Assembly (NCBI GenBank): GCA_029881175.1
Contig: JAOUNC010000141.1
Location: forward strand, 1-7,226
Origin: Nitrospirota bacterium
GTDB lineage: Bacteria; Nitrospirota; Nitrospiria; Nitrospirales; UBA8639
Length of the DNA: 7,226 nucleotides
Reading direction: 5' to 3'
A program made the translations under genes and the position numbers. This document shows, piece after piece, positions 1 to 7,226 of this stretch. Numbering within the stretch: position 1 is the stretch's first letter; each line of letters starts with the position of its first letter. Under the pieces are notes generated by a model, which did not search any database, was not told the origin of the DNA, and was given only the letters and a program-made list of their open reading frames with translations.

Positions 1-373
1 CGACAATGCGATCATAGCCCCAGGTGCGATTCTCTTTGGCGAATTGCACGACTAAGTTCTCAATCTCTTGCTTGCAACGGGGGCGTCCCGGATACCGCCG
101 GTGCTGAGAGCCATCGAACTTCTTCGCGATCAGTCTCCGATGCCAGGCCAGCAGCGTCTCAGGTGTTACCACCGACACCACCTCTGCCAGCGCCTGTTTT
201 CCCAGGCGTTTGCCGAGGGCAGCCAGAGTGCGACGTTCACCGTCAGTAAGCCGCACCTGGCCCGTGATCTGCTGTCGTAAGATGCGGTTTTCTGCGACCA
301 GATATTCATTCCGCAACAACAATTCTTGGTCCACCGTTCCCGTAATATAGGCGAGTAAAGTTTTCCACTCCAT
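1..373 (-). CDS. IS transposase, integrase-core (rve) type, N-terminal part, cut by window edge
   Basis: Reading the minus strand from the ATG at 373-371 gives an open frame of 124 residues that reaches position 1 without a stop, so this is the 5' part of a longer gene. It begins MEWKTLLAYITGTVDQELLL and continues through a charged, helical N-terminal region (VAENRILRQQ, residues about 27-36). Further on come TLLAWHRRLIAKKF (about 77-90), a basic YPGRPR stretch (about 97-102) and ENRTWGYDRIV (about 114-124). The WGYDRI wording is what precedes the DDE integrase core in IS3/IS481-like transposases; the catalytic aspartates and glutamate would lie beyond the window. The start is supported by a GGAGGA Shine-Dalgarno just upstream. 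The gene points away from the recombinase remnant and belongs to an inserted element. The exact IS family is not settled from this fragment. Confidence 0.8.
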   Translation of the reverse strand, partial: MEWKTLLAYITGTVDQELLLRNEYLVAENRILRQQITGQVRLTDGERRTLAALGKRLGKQALAEVVSVVTPETLLAWHRRLIAKKFDGSQHRRYPGRPRCKQEIENLVVQFAKENRTWGYDRIV

Positions 374-437
374 AGCTCCTCCACGTGGGCATGTTGAGGT
401 TCCTTTTGATGTGGAGTATGGGGGATAGAGCTGGGGA

Positions 438-1514
<1,077 letters not shown>

Positions 1515-1519
1515 AATCG

Positions 1520-1549
1520 ATACTAGTAGAGGCACCGCGTGGAAGTCAA
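1520..1549 (-). promoter_or_regulatory. Possible promoter of tRNA-fMet
   Basis: On the minus strand, TTGACT (1549-1544) matches the -35 consensus at five of six bases. It is followed after 18 bases by TAGTAT (1525-1520), four of six for the -10. The -10 ends only 5 bases before the mature tRNA, so transcription would start close to the tRNA 5' end. TACTAG, three bases nearer the -35, is the alternative. No other promoter-like pair stands out upstream of the tRNA. Confidence 0.4.
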
Positions 1550-1578
1550 TAAAAGTGCAAGAATTTCTGGAGTGTGGT

Positions 1579-1584
1579 TATGAT
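1579..1584 (+). promoter_or_regulatory. Possible -10 element for the membrane-protein gene at 1611
   Basis: TATGAT matches the -10 consensus at five of six bases and lies 26 bases before the ATG at 1611. No convincing -35 is found 16-18 bases upstream, so this is weak. It would give a very short leader, consistent with the lack of a clear Shine-Dalgarno before that ATG. Confidence 0.2.
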
Positions 1585-1610
1585 GTGAGCTGTGATATGT
1601 TTTCCATCCT

Positions 1611-2231
1611 ATGTTGCTAGCAGGTATTTTTGCCATCGTCTTGGTTTTGGCCCTGATTATCGGGGATTGGTTTCAATTCACCACTCTCAAGCCCTGGGCC
1701 TGTCATTATGGATGCCCGCTAGCCCGTCGCCAGGACTCCGTGTCTCAACCAAAAGATTCTTTTCCCAGATTATTCAAAACCCAAAGCACCCTTGCTCTTC
1801 CCCATGGCGTGGCTCGTTGGGTGGCGGAACGCCAAGCCATTGTCATTCGTCCTTATTATAAAATGTTTTCCCTTCGGTTTCGGACCGCGTGGCCCTTAAA
1901 GGGGACAATTGAGTATCGCTTCCAGGACGATCACCTCCAACTACATTTATCCAAACGGATTCCGTGGTCTTCCGTCATTTTAACGGCAATATGGTTGCTG
2001 TTTGTCATTGGAGGAACCTTGGCCTTTGTGGGGATGTATGCAATGGATGGAGGGTTTAACACAATCGGAGGGATATTTTGGGCGGTGGGGATGATCGCCT
2101 TGGGGTTATTGGTGCTGGCCGGAGGAGTGATTCTTCTTGCATTTGCCTACCGTCTGGAAGATTCTCGGCTGATGCAGGTCTATGAGGAATTGACGGCGGC
2201 ATTAATGTCTGAGAATAGACAAGGTGGATAA
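1611..2231 (+). CDS. Unrecognised membrane protein with three predicted membrane segments
   Basis: I do not recognise this 206-residue protein. Residues about 2-19 are a hydrophobic segment with no clear signal-peptidase site, so it is probably an anchor. A basic soluble region of about 100 residues follows. It contains CHYGC (Cys31, Cys35) and a run of beta-like, aromatic/basic sequence (RPYYKMFSLRFRTAWPLKG, about 80-98, then YRFQDDHLQLHL). Two strongly hydrophobic segments lie at about 118-141 and 151-179. The C-terminal tail (RLEDSRLMQVYEELTAAL) looks like an amphipathic helix on the cytoplasmic side. An in-frame TGA at 1593-1595 rules out an upstream start, so the ATG at 1611 is the first possible one, although no good ribosome-binding site precedes it. 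It diverges from the tRNA and converges on the transporter operon, so its neighbours do not suggest a role. Confidence 0.7.
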   Translation: MLLAGIFAIVLVLALIIGDWFQFTTLKPWACHYGCPLARRQDSVSQPKDSFPRLFKTQSTLALPHGVARWVAERQAIVIRPYYKMFSLRFRTAWPLKGTIEYRFQDDHLQLHLSKRIPWSSVILTAIWLLFVIGGTLAFVGMYAMDGGFNTIGGIFWAVGMIALGLLVLAGGVILLAFAYRLEDSRLMQVYEELTAALMSENRQGG

Positions 2232-2281
2232 AAGAAATTGCCATTGTTTTCATGGTGTTTTTAATCCCAATTACGTCTTAA

Positions 2282-2318
2282 CCCTCACCCCAACCCTCTC
2301 CCTCAAGGGCGAGGGAGC
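2282..2318. repeat. REP-like inverted repeat between convergent genes
   Basis: The sequence reads CCCTCACCCCAACCCTCTCC and continues into a hairpin. CCCTCTCCCT (2294-2303) pairs with AGGGCGAGGG (2306-2315) over ten positions with one G-T pair; an alternative perfect seven-base stem is CTCCCTC with GAGGGAG. This wording, C-rich tracts followed by a CCCTCTCCC/GGGxGAGGG hairpin, is common as a dispersed intergenic repeat in many bacterial genomes. It lies between two converging genes, where it could hinder read-through from both sides. No T-tract follows the hairpin on either strand, so it is not a standard intrinsic terminator. Confidence 0.6.
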
Positions 2319-2333
2319 TAAAAATGTTGTACC

Positions 2334-3488
2334 TTATTCTTCTTTTGAAATGAGGTCTTTTGTCAGCTTGGAGAAGTTTTCGACCCGGAAGGATGGGAGG
2401 GCATAGGCCCAGCCTTTGACTCGTTGATTCAATGCTTCGACTTCTTGTTGCACCTCTTCTGGTTTTTTGAGAAGCGTGTCTTTTTCAGGTGTTTGCACAT
2501 CGGTTTCTTTTTCACCCTTTTCCGTTTCAGCTCCATCGGTCTTTTGGCTATCTTCTGGCTCGGGTTTCAGTTCTGAGGGTTGGATGAGATTGGCGTCGAA
2601 CTCAGCTGAGAATGCTCCCCATACGTTCGGCTCTTGCTTGGTTGTCTGAACGTGCAGCCGCAAGCCATCAAATGTTTCTAACACCGCTGACACTCCTGGT
2701 TTCCCAGAAAAATCTACCTCCGCTTGTGGTTTGACATCTTCCAAGGATAACTGGACCAGTGTCCCTACCACATTATTCACATTAAATTGCGAGGAGACCG
2801 TATACCCGGCAGGAATGGCGTCCAAGTGAAAATCCAAATCCTCCGGTTTGGCCTTTGACAGATGCAGGGTATCTCCGCTTGGATGCGTTACCGTTACCTG
2901 TCGAACGCGTTTGGTCGGAAGTGCGATCACTTCCTTATCCAACCATTCGCCCGGCACGGTTTCAATTTTCACATTGCCGATCGCCAACCACGTCTGCGGG
3001 TCACCTGGTTTTCGCACATAGATATCACTCATCCGGGGATTGCCTTTTGCCGGGCGTTGGTTCCCCACCACCAGTTTCGCAGCTTCAGGATTATCGGTGG
3101 TCTTCACCGTCACCGTCTTCGACGTGGAACCTTCCTGGTCCTTATCCTGCAACCCCAGGCGTTCATATAAATCAGGGTTTTTGGTCTTCGGTTCATGGAT
3201 GCGCAGGTCTGCCAACCCAACAATCAAATTTTTGACTTTTTCCACATCAGCCCGATAGCCGGACTTTTCTTTGACGCTCCAGGTCTGTTCCCCTCGCACT
3301 AACGTCATAGTCTGGTCTTTGGTTTCAATGACAACCTCATTGACGTCATTCACCAGGCTCATTAAATCGGGAAACACCAGTTGTCCACTTTGGGGAAGAC
3401 TCGTAGACGTTTCGCGATTGGCAAACACGGCCAACAGAATGCCAATAATCGTGATGCCAGCCAACAGGCCTATAGTTTTTGACTTCAT
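2334..3488 (-). CDS. DUF4340 domain protein, last gene of the ABC transporter operon
   Basis: This 384-residue protein has an N-terminal membrane anchor (about 5-23), then a DUF4340-type domain. The family wording is visible as VNDVNEVVIET (46-56), W70 in a W-x-V-K strand, YRADVEKVKNLIVGLADLRI (78-97), and LYERLGL (107-113). VGNQRPAKGN and then SDIYVRK follow at about 141-160, and the EWLDKEVIALP stretch at 181-191. Residues about 304-345 form an acidic, Lys/Glu/Pro/Thr-rich linker, ahead of a C-terminal helix pair ending WAYALPSFRVENFSKLTKDL. DUF4340 proteins of this kind are usually encoded directly after a GldG-like gene and are expected to sit outside the cytoplasmic membrane beside the transporter; the biochemical role is unknown. 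An AAAGGAA ribosome-binding site stands six bases before the ATG. The gap to the upstream gene is 64 bases. Confidence 0.88.
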   Translation of the reverse strand: MKSKTIGLLAGITIIGILLAVFANRETSTSLPQSGQLVFPDLMSLVNDVNEVVIETKDQTMTLVRGEQTWSVKEKSGYRADVEKVKNLIVGLADLRIHEPKTKNPDLYERLGLQDKDQEGSTSKTVTVKTTDNPEAAKLVVGNQRPAKGNPRMSDIYVRKPGDPQTWLAIGNVKIETVPGEWLDKEVIALPTKRVRQVTVTHPSGDTLHLSKAKPEDLDFHLDAIPAGYTVSSQFNVNNVVGTLVQLSLEDVKPQAEVDFSGKPGVSAVLETFDGLRLHVQTTKQEPNVWGAFSAEFDANLIQPSELKPEPEDSQKTDGAETEKGEKETDVQTPEKDTLLKKPEEVQQEVEALNQRVKGWAYALPSFRVENFSKLTKDLISKEE

Positions 3489-3552
3489 ACGGTTCCTTTA
3501 CATATCTGTGGGATCATCGTGCTTTTCAAAAATACATTGCTGATGATTCAAT

Positions 3553-5469
3553 TTACGCTGATTTTCTTCGCAGACGTGAAGAACTGATCCAGACGCCGAC
3601 AATGCCGATGAGTACCGGCACGAGTCCGATATTAATGAACTTCACCCAGCTTTCGACACGTTCAATATTTTTGCCCAATTCATGTTGCACGCTCCGTAAT
3701 TCCTTCCGAACTTGGACCAGGTCCTGTCGGAACGTCGCCATGGCTTGTTGCTGCTCAGCACTCATAATCATGGCATTGCCTGTCGGCTTTTGACTTTGCA
3801 ATTCCTGAAGCTTGCCTTCAGTGACTTTCAAACGCTCTTGGAGGGCCTGCTCCTTCTGCCGGAATTGCTGTTCGGCATCTTGTTGCAGCGCACGTAACAA
3901 CGTAAAGGGACGGGAATAGCCGGCTCGGCTTCTCACGCTAATAAGGTCATTGCTCCCTGTCAGATTATCCAGCGCGTTGGTCACGAACGTTCCGTTTCCG
4001 GAAGTTGGAATCCCAATGCGTTGGCCAAAGAAATTCTGCACCTGAGCCCAAAACTTATCCTGCAAAATATCGGTATCCGCTACCACAATGACATTGATGG
4101 GATCTTTGGATTCAGCGAGATGTGTATGTTTGGAAGACGATTCGCTTGAAGTCGCAGGGGTGGCATTTTCTTCTGCGGCTGGTTCCTTAGGCTGGCCATC
4201 AGGAAAAGCCGTCTTTACCTTTCCTGTCACCCGAGCCGCCACCATCATTCTTTCACCTTCCGGTTGATAGCTACTCAGTATTCCACCGAGATCTGGCATA
4301 AATGACAGGCGTGAGGCATCGATTTTCATCGCCGCTTCATCGGATTGAATCAATGGGGTGAGTACTATTCCCACGTCCCCCTTTTTTTTCAAAATCCCAG
4401 CAGAGGCCATGGTGATCGTCGGCACTTGCGCGGTCACCATATCGTCCTGGCTGAAATGCTCCTGACGAAAATCTACCCACACCGGGTAATCGATGACTTG
4501 CATCCGCGCCTGTTGCTGAATTTGCACTTTCTTGGCTAACGGCAAATCACCCAATACCTTGCCCTTCACCATTTCCAAGCCCCATGCGTCAAACAACCTG
4601 GGAAGATCAGAATTCCCGGGAGTCGCTCCCATGGGATTCATAGGATTGCCTCCCTCCCTGTCAGATTCGGCCAGCGGATCCACAAAAATCATGGCATGCC
4701 CGCCCTGTAAGACGAACTGATCAATAGCATAAAGAATTGGATCCCCTAGGGATTTTGGGTGCACAACCATGAGAACGCTCACGTCTTCAGGTATCGTCGT
4801 CGCTGTGGCTTCAATCTTTTTTATCTCAAACATTTGTTCAATATGGGTCACAATCAACCAGGGCTGACTTCCCCCAGGTTGCTGCATAAAGGGCATGGCC
4901 CCCGCCCCATCAATCGGCAGTGAGCTGAGTAATCCGAGGATTTTTTTCTTCGGATTGGCAAGCCCATAAATCATCTTGGTCAAATCATATTCTAAAAACT
5001 CTTCTCGCTCCGGTTGAAAAAATGGAATCACTTCTAAGTCATCGGTCGAACTGGTTCCTGCCAAGCCAAAGTAAAACTGGGTGCTCCCGTTATCTAACGG
5101 AACACCCTGCAGCCCATAGGCCACCGCGCGATCTTCTTCTTCTGAAAACGGCTCCGGGTCCATTACCTGCAAAAGTAGTTGGCCGTCAGCGACTTGTGCA
5201 TATTCTTCCAACATCTCTTGGACCCTCGTGGCATACCCTTTAATTCCCGGCAACCCGGTCGCCAGTTTCTTGGATAAATAAAACCGAAGCGTGATGGGTT
5301 CCGCCAAATTGCCCAACACGTTTTTTGTACCATCTGACAGCGTATAGAGCTGATGGTCCGTTAAATCGAAGCGAGCCGAACGTAAGGCCGCGCTACTCAT
5401 CATATTGAACGCCCCAAACAACACTGCAGCGAGGGCAATACCCGTTCCTGTCAACAATCGTTTATTCAT
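3553..5469 (-). CDS. GldG-like ABC transporter auxiliary protein
   Basis: This 638-residue protein is built like GldG / ABC_transp_aux proteins. Membrane segment 1 is at about 5-25, followed by the conserved opening RFDLTDHQLYTLSDGTKNVL (33-52) and ITLRFYLSKKL (59-69). It continues with VMDPEPFSEEEDRA (102-115), the EFLEYDLTKMIYGL motif (157-170), a long sugar/peptide-binding-like central part (about 175-420), and a low-complexity Ala/Glu/Ser linker (about 425-450). The NPxx-like strand INVIVVADTDIL and FVTNALDNLTGSNDLISVR (about 458-513) are characteristic of the family's last folded part. A long coiled coil (about 524-605) leads to a C-terminal membrane segment (about 608-630) and a basic tail, so both ends are anchored and the bulk faces the periplasm. 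I chose the ATG at 5469, preceded by GAGAGGA at good distance; an in-frame ATG at 5496 has a poorer site and would add nine residues. It presumably partners the ATPase and permease upstream. Confidence 0.9.
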   Translation of the reverse strand: MNKRLLTGTGIALAAVLFGAFNMMSSAALRSARFDLTDHQLYTLSDGTKNVLGNLAEPITLRFYLSKKLATGLPGIKGYATRVQEMLEEYAQVADGQLLLQVMDPEPFSEEEDRAVAYGLQGVPLDNGSTQFYFGLAGTSSTDDLEVIPFFQPEREEFLEYDLTKMIYGLANPKKKILGLLSSLPIDGAGAMPFMQQPGGSQPWLIVTHIEQMFEIKKIEATATTIPEDVSVLMVVHPKSLGDPILYAIDQFVLQGGHAMIFVDPLAESDREGGNPMNPMGATPGNSDLPRLFDAWGLEMVKGKVLGDLPLAKKVQIQQQARMQVIDYPVWVDFRQEHFSQDDMVTAQVPTITMASAGILKKKGDVGIVLTPLIQSDEAAMKIDASRLSFMPDLGGILSSYQPEGERMMVAARVTGKVKTAFPDGQPKEPAAEENATPATSSESSSKHTHLAESKDPINVIVVADTDILQDKFWAQVQNFFGQRIGIPTSGNGTFVTNALDNLTGSNDLISVRSRAGYSRPFTLLRALQQDAEQQFRQKEQALQERLKVTEGKLQELQSQKPTGNAMIMSAEQQQAMATFRQDLVQVRKELRSVQHELGKNIERVESWVKFINIGLVPVLIGIVGVWISSSRLRRKSA

Positions 5470-5523
5470 ACATTCCTCTCCAATTGGCAAAACCATTGGC
5501 CACCATGGTGTTGGTCTCCTGCA

Positions 5524-6258
5524 TTACTCAGCTTTTTTCATATCGATCACGGTGGCCGTTGCAAACAACCAAAAGGCAATGAGCGAGAAAAAATATACAA
5601 TGTCCCTCAAATCCAGAACCCCTTTGCTGATGGATTGAAAATGCGTCAAAAAACTAAACGAGCTAATGGCACTCAAGAGAAATTGTGGTGCCCATCCGCT
5701 AAACAGCTCCAAGACAAGAGGAAAGCCGCTTAAGATGAATCCCAAACAAATGACTACGCTCACGACAAATGCGATGACTTGATTTTTCGTTAACGCCGAA
5801 ATGCAGGATCCGATGGCTAAAAACCCGCCCGCCATCAAGAGGCTTCCGATATAGCTGGCTACAATCACGCCATTATCCGGATCGCCCAGCAGATTCACGG
5901 TAATCCACATCGGGAAGGTCAACGCCAGGGCTATCCCGGTAAAACACCAGGCCGCCAAAAATTTCCCCACGACCGCCTCCCACATCGTCACAGGCAACGT
6001 GAGCAACAGTTCTATCGTGCCCGAACGCCGTTCTTCAGACCAGAGGCGCATCGCCAATGCCGGAATGAGAACCAGGTAGAGCCAGGGATGGAAATCAAAA
6101 AACGGGACGAGATCCGCTTGCCCTCGAACAAAAAAGTTTCCCAAGTAAAACGTAAAGGCTCCACTGAGCATAAGAAAGATGACGATAAAAACCGCCGCAA
6201 TGGGTGTGGCGAAATACCCGACCAACTCCCGTTTAAATATGACTCGAATGCGTTCCAC
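5524..6258 (-). CDS. ABC-2 type permease, GldF-like
   Basis: This 244-residue integral membrane protein has six likely membrane segments, at about 18-40, 58-73, 100-120, 130-153, 160-188 and 218-237. After the second segment comes SEERRSGTIELLLTLPVT (74-91), the cytoplasmic coupling motif typical of ABC-2 permeases of the GldF/NosY/NatB group. Near the end, HFQSISKGVLDLRDIVYFFS (206-225) is also family-typical. It should form the transmembrane channel, probably as a dimer, with the ATPase encoded just upstream. The start codon is GTG at 6258-6256, chosen because a strong GGAGG lies five bases before it and the N-terminus RVIFKRELVGYFATP is the usual one. It is separated by 37 bases from the ATPase stop and 54 from the GldG-like start. 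The substrate is not indicated. Confidence 0.92.
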   Translation of the reverse strand: MERIRVIFKRELVGYFATPIAAVFIVIFLMLSGAFTFYLGNFFVRGQADLVPFFDFHPWLYLVLIPALAMRLWSEERRSGTIELLLTLPVTMWEAVVGKFLAAWCFTGIALALTFPMWITVNLLGDPDNGVIVASYIGSLLMAGGFLAIGSCISALTKNQVIAFVVSVVICLGFILSGFPLVLELFSGWAPQFLLSAISSFSFLTHFQSISKGVLDLRDIVYFFSLIAFWLFATATVIDMKKAE

Positions 6259-6295
6259 AATGCCTCCTTGCTTATCAATTCTGCTCTGGTACGTT

Positions 6296-7226
6296 TTAGG
6301 TTAATGCCTGCTTGTGTGTGGTTAAGAGACGAAAGACCTCATCCAATTGCCCGCGATCCGTATAGAGCTCCCGAACCTCCCACCCCTGTTCCCTGGCATA
6401 ATGCCCGATTTCGGGAAGAATCCATTCTCCCTCATCCGGATAAATTCTAAACTGCACGAGATTTCCATCCTTGCCCTGTTCTACAACTTTTTTGACCCCT
6501 TTGATTGTCATAAAACGTTCGTGGGCGATAGCCGGCTCCACTCCGCTCACCGTCACCAACACAGTGTTATGTGTCGGGGCCTGTCCTTCTAACTCTGCCG
6601 GGGTACCATCAGACACCACTTTGCCTTTGGCAATAATCATCGCACGAGAACACACCGCATGGACTTCTTCTAAAATGTGTGTGGAAAGAATAATGGCTTT
6701 CTCTTGAGCCATGGCCCGAATCAGCGTACGGACTTCGTGCTTTTGGTTGGGATCTAAGCCATCGGTCGGTTCATCCAGCACCAAGACATCAGGATCATGC
6801 AAAATGGCTTGGGCCAGCCCGACACGACGCTTAAAGCCTTTCGACAGGGTTTCAATCTGTTGGTCCAACACCGATTGCAAATTCACTTTCTCCACGGCTT
6901 CGGACACGATGCGTTTAAGAGAATCTCCATGATAGCCCCGCATCTCTCCAATGAACGTTAAAAAGGAAGCAGGAGTCATATCGTGATAAGCCGGGGCGCC
7001 TTCCGGCAAATACCCAATACGTGTTTTCGCTTCAATGGCCTCATCTTGCACATCATGGCCGCAGACTCGTACCGTGCCGCTGGTTGGCCTCAGAAACCCG
7101 GTGATCATTTTCATTGTCGTGGATTTACCAGCTCCGTTCGGCCCCAGAAACCCGAGCACTTCACCCTTGCCGACAGTGAACGACACCCCATCGACCGCAA
7201 CAATCGAGCCAAATGTTTTCCGTAAA
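6296..7226 (-). CDS. ABC transporter ATPase, GldA-like, 5' end outside the window
   Basis: The frame stays open to the window edge and encodes 309 visible residues starting LRKTFGSIVAVDGVSFTVGK, so probably only about 5-10 residues and the start codon are missing. In visible numbering it has Walker A GPNGAGKST (28-36), a Q-loop region IGYLPEGAPAY in which the usual Gln is Glu (common in this ATPase group), and the signature LSKGFKRRVGLAQA (127-140). Walker B VLVLDEPTDGLD follows (147-158), then the switch histidine in STHILEEV (His183). After the nucleotide-binding domain is the C-terminal extension of about 100 residues typical of ABC-2 exporters' ATPases (VLVTVSGVEP, then WEVRELYTDRGQLDEVFRLL). 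The stop is TAA at 6298-6296. It powers the permease encoded 37 bases downstream. The internal GTG at 7186 is not the start, because conserved family residues continue upstream of it. Confidence 0.93.
   Translation of the reverse strand, partial: LRKTFGSIVAVDGVSFTVGKGEVLGFLGPNGAGKSTTMKMITGFLRPTSGTVRVCGHDVQDEAIEAKTRIGYLPEGAPAYHDMTPASFLTFIGEMRGYHGDSLKRIVSEAVEKVNLQSVLDQQIETLSKGFKRRVGLAQAILHDPDVLVLDEPTDGLDPNQKHEVRTLIRAMAQEKAIILSTHILEEVHAVCSRAMIIAKGKVVSDGTPAELEGQAPTHNTVLVTVSGVEPAIAHERFMTIKGVKKVVEQGKDGNLVQFRIYPDEGEWILPEIGHYAREQGWEVRELYTDRGQLDEVFRLLTTHKQALT

Noticed and set aside
1592..1861. Plus-strand open frame of 89 residues overlapping the membrane-protein gene
   Set aside because: Rich in Ser/Pro/His with no coherent segments, and contained within a better frame with clear membrane segments.
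5470..5523. Small inverted repeats (CCAATTGG; ACCAT...ATGGT) between the permease and the GldG-like gene
   Set aside because: Stems are only four or five pairs and overlap each other, there is no T-tract, and a terminator would be odd in the middle of this operon. Probably chance.

Overview
The window reads as a chromosomal segment of a Gram-negative-type bacterium of roughly balanced GC, with an integrative-element remnant on the left and a vertically inherited ABC-transporter operon on the right. The taxon cannot be fixed from the sequence. A Nitrospirota-like or deltaproteobacterial-like lineage is a weak guess, based on the GldA/GldF/GldG/DUF4340 gene order and protein style. The initiator tRNA is of ordinary bacterial type.

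Left part (1 to about 1515): the first 373 bases are the 5' end of an integrase-type (DDE) insertion-sequence transposase on the minus strand, which runs off the window. The IS end probably lies near 480-490. To its right begins the C-terminal portion of a large serine recombinase on the plus strand. It has the recombinase domain, zinc ribbon and coiled coil, but no catalytic N-terminal domain. The IS has most likely split this gene. The last 14 residues of the recombinase are read from the antisense strand of an initiator tRNA-fMet gene (1438-1514, minus strand), and its stop codon overlaps the anticodon. This is the signature of an element integrated at the 3' end of a tRNA gene, with the element lying to the left.

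Middle (1515 to about 2333): a possible tRNA promoter, then an unrecognised membrane protein of 206 residues with three predicted membrane segments. A short inverted repeat with REP-like wording, CCCTCACCCCAACCCTCTCC and onward, follows in the gap between two convergent genes.

Right part (2334-7226): four minus-strand genes with short gaps form one operon. In transcription order they are an ABC ATPase (GldA-like, 5' end outside the window), an ABC-2 permease (GldF-like, GTG start), a GldG-like auxiliary membrane-anchored protein, and a DUF4340 protein. The ATPase and permease should form the membrane transporter. The GldG-like and DUF4340 proteins, each anchored by hydrophobic segments with large soluble domains, are the expected periplasmic partners. 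The substrate is unknown, and nothing in the window supports gliding motility as such.
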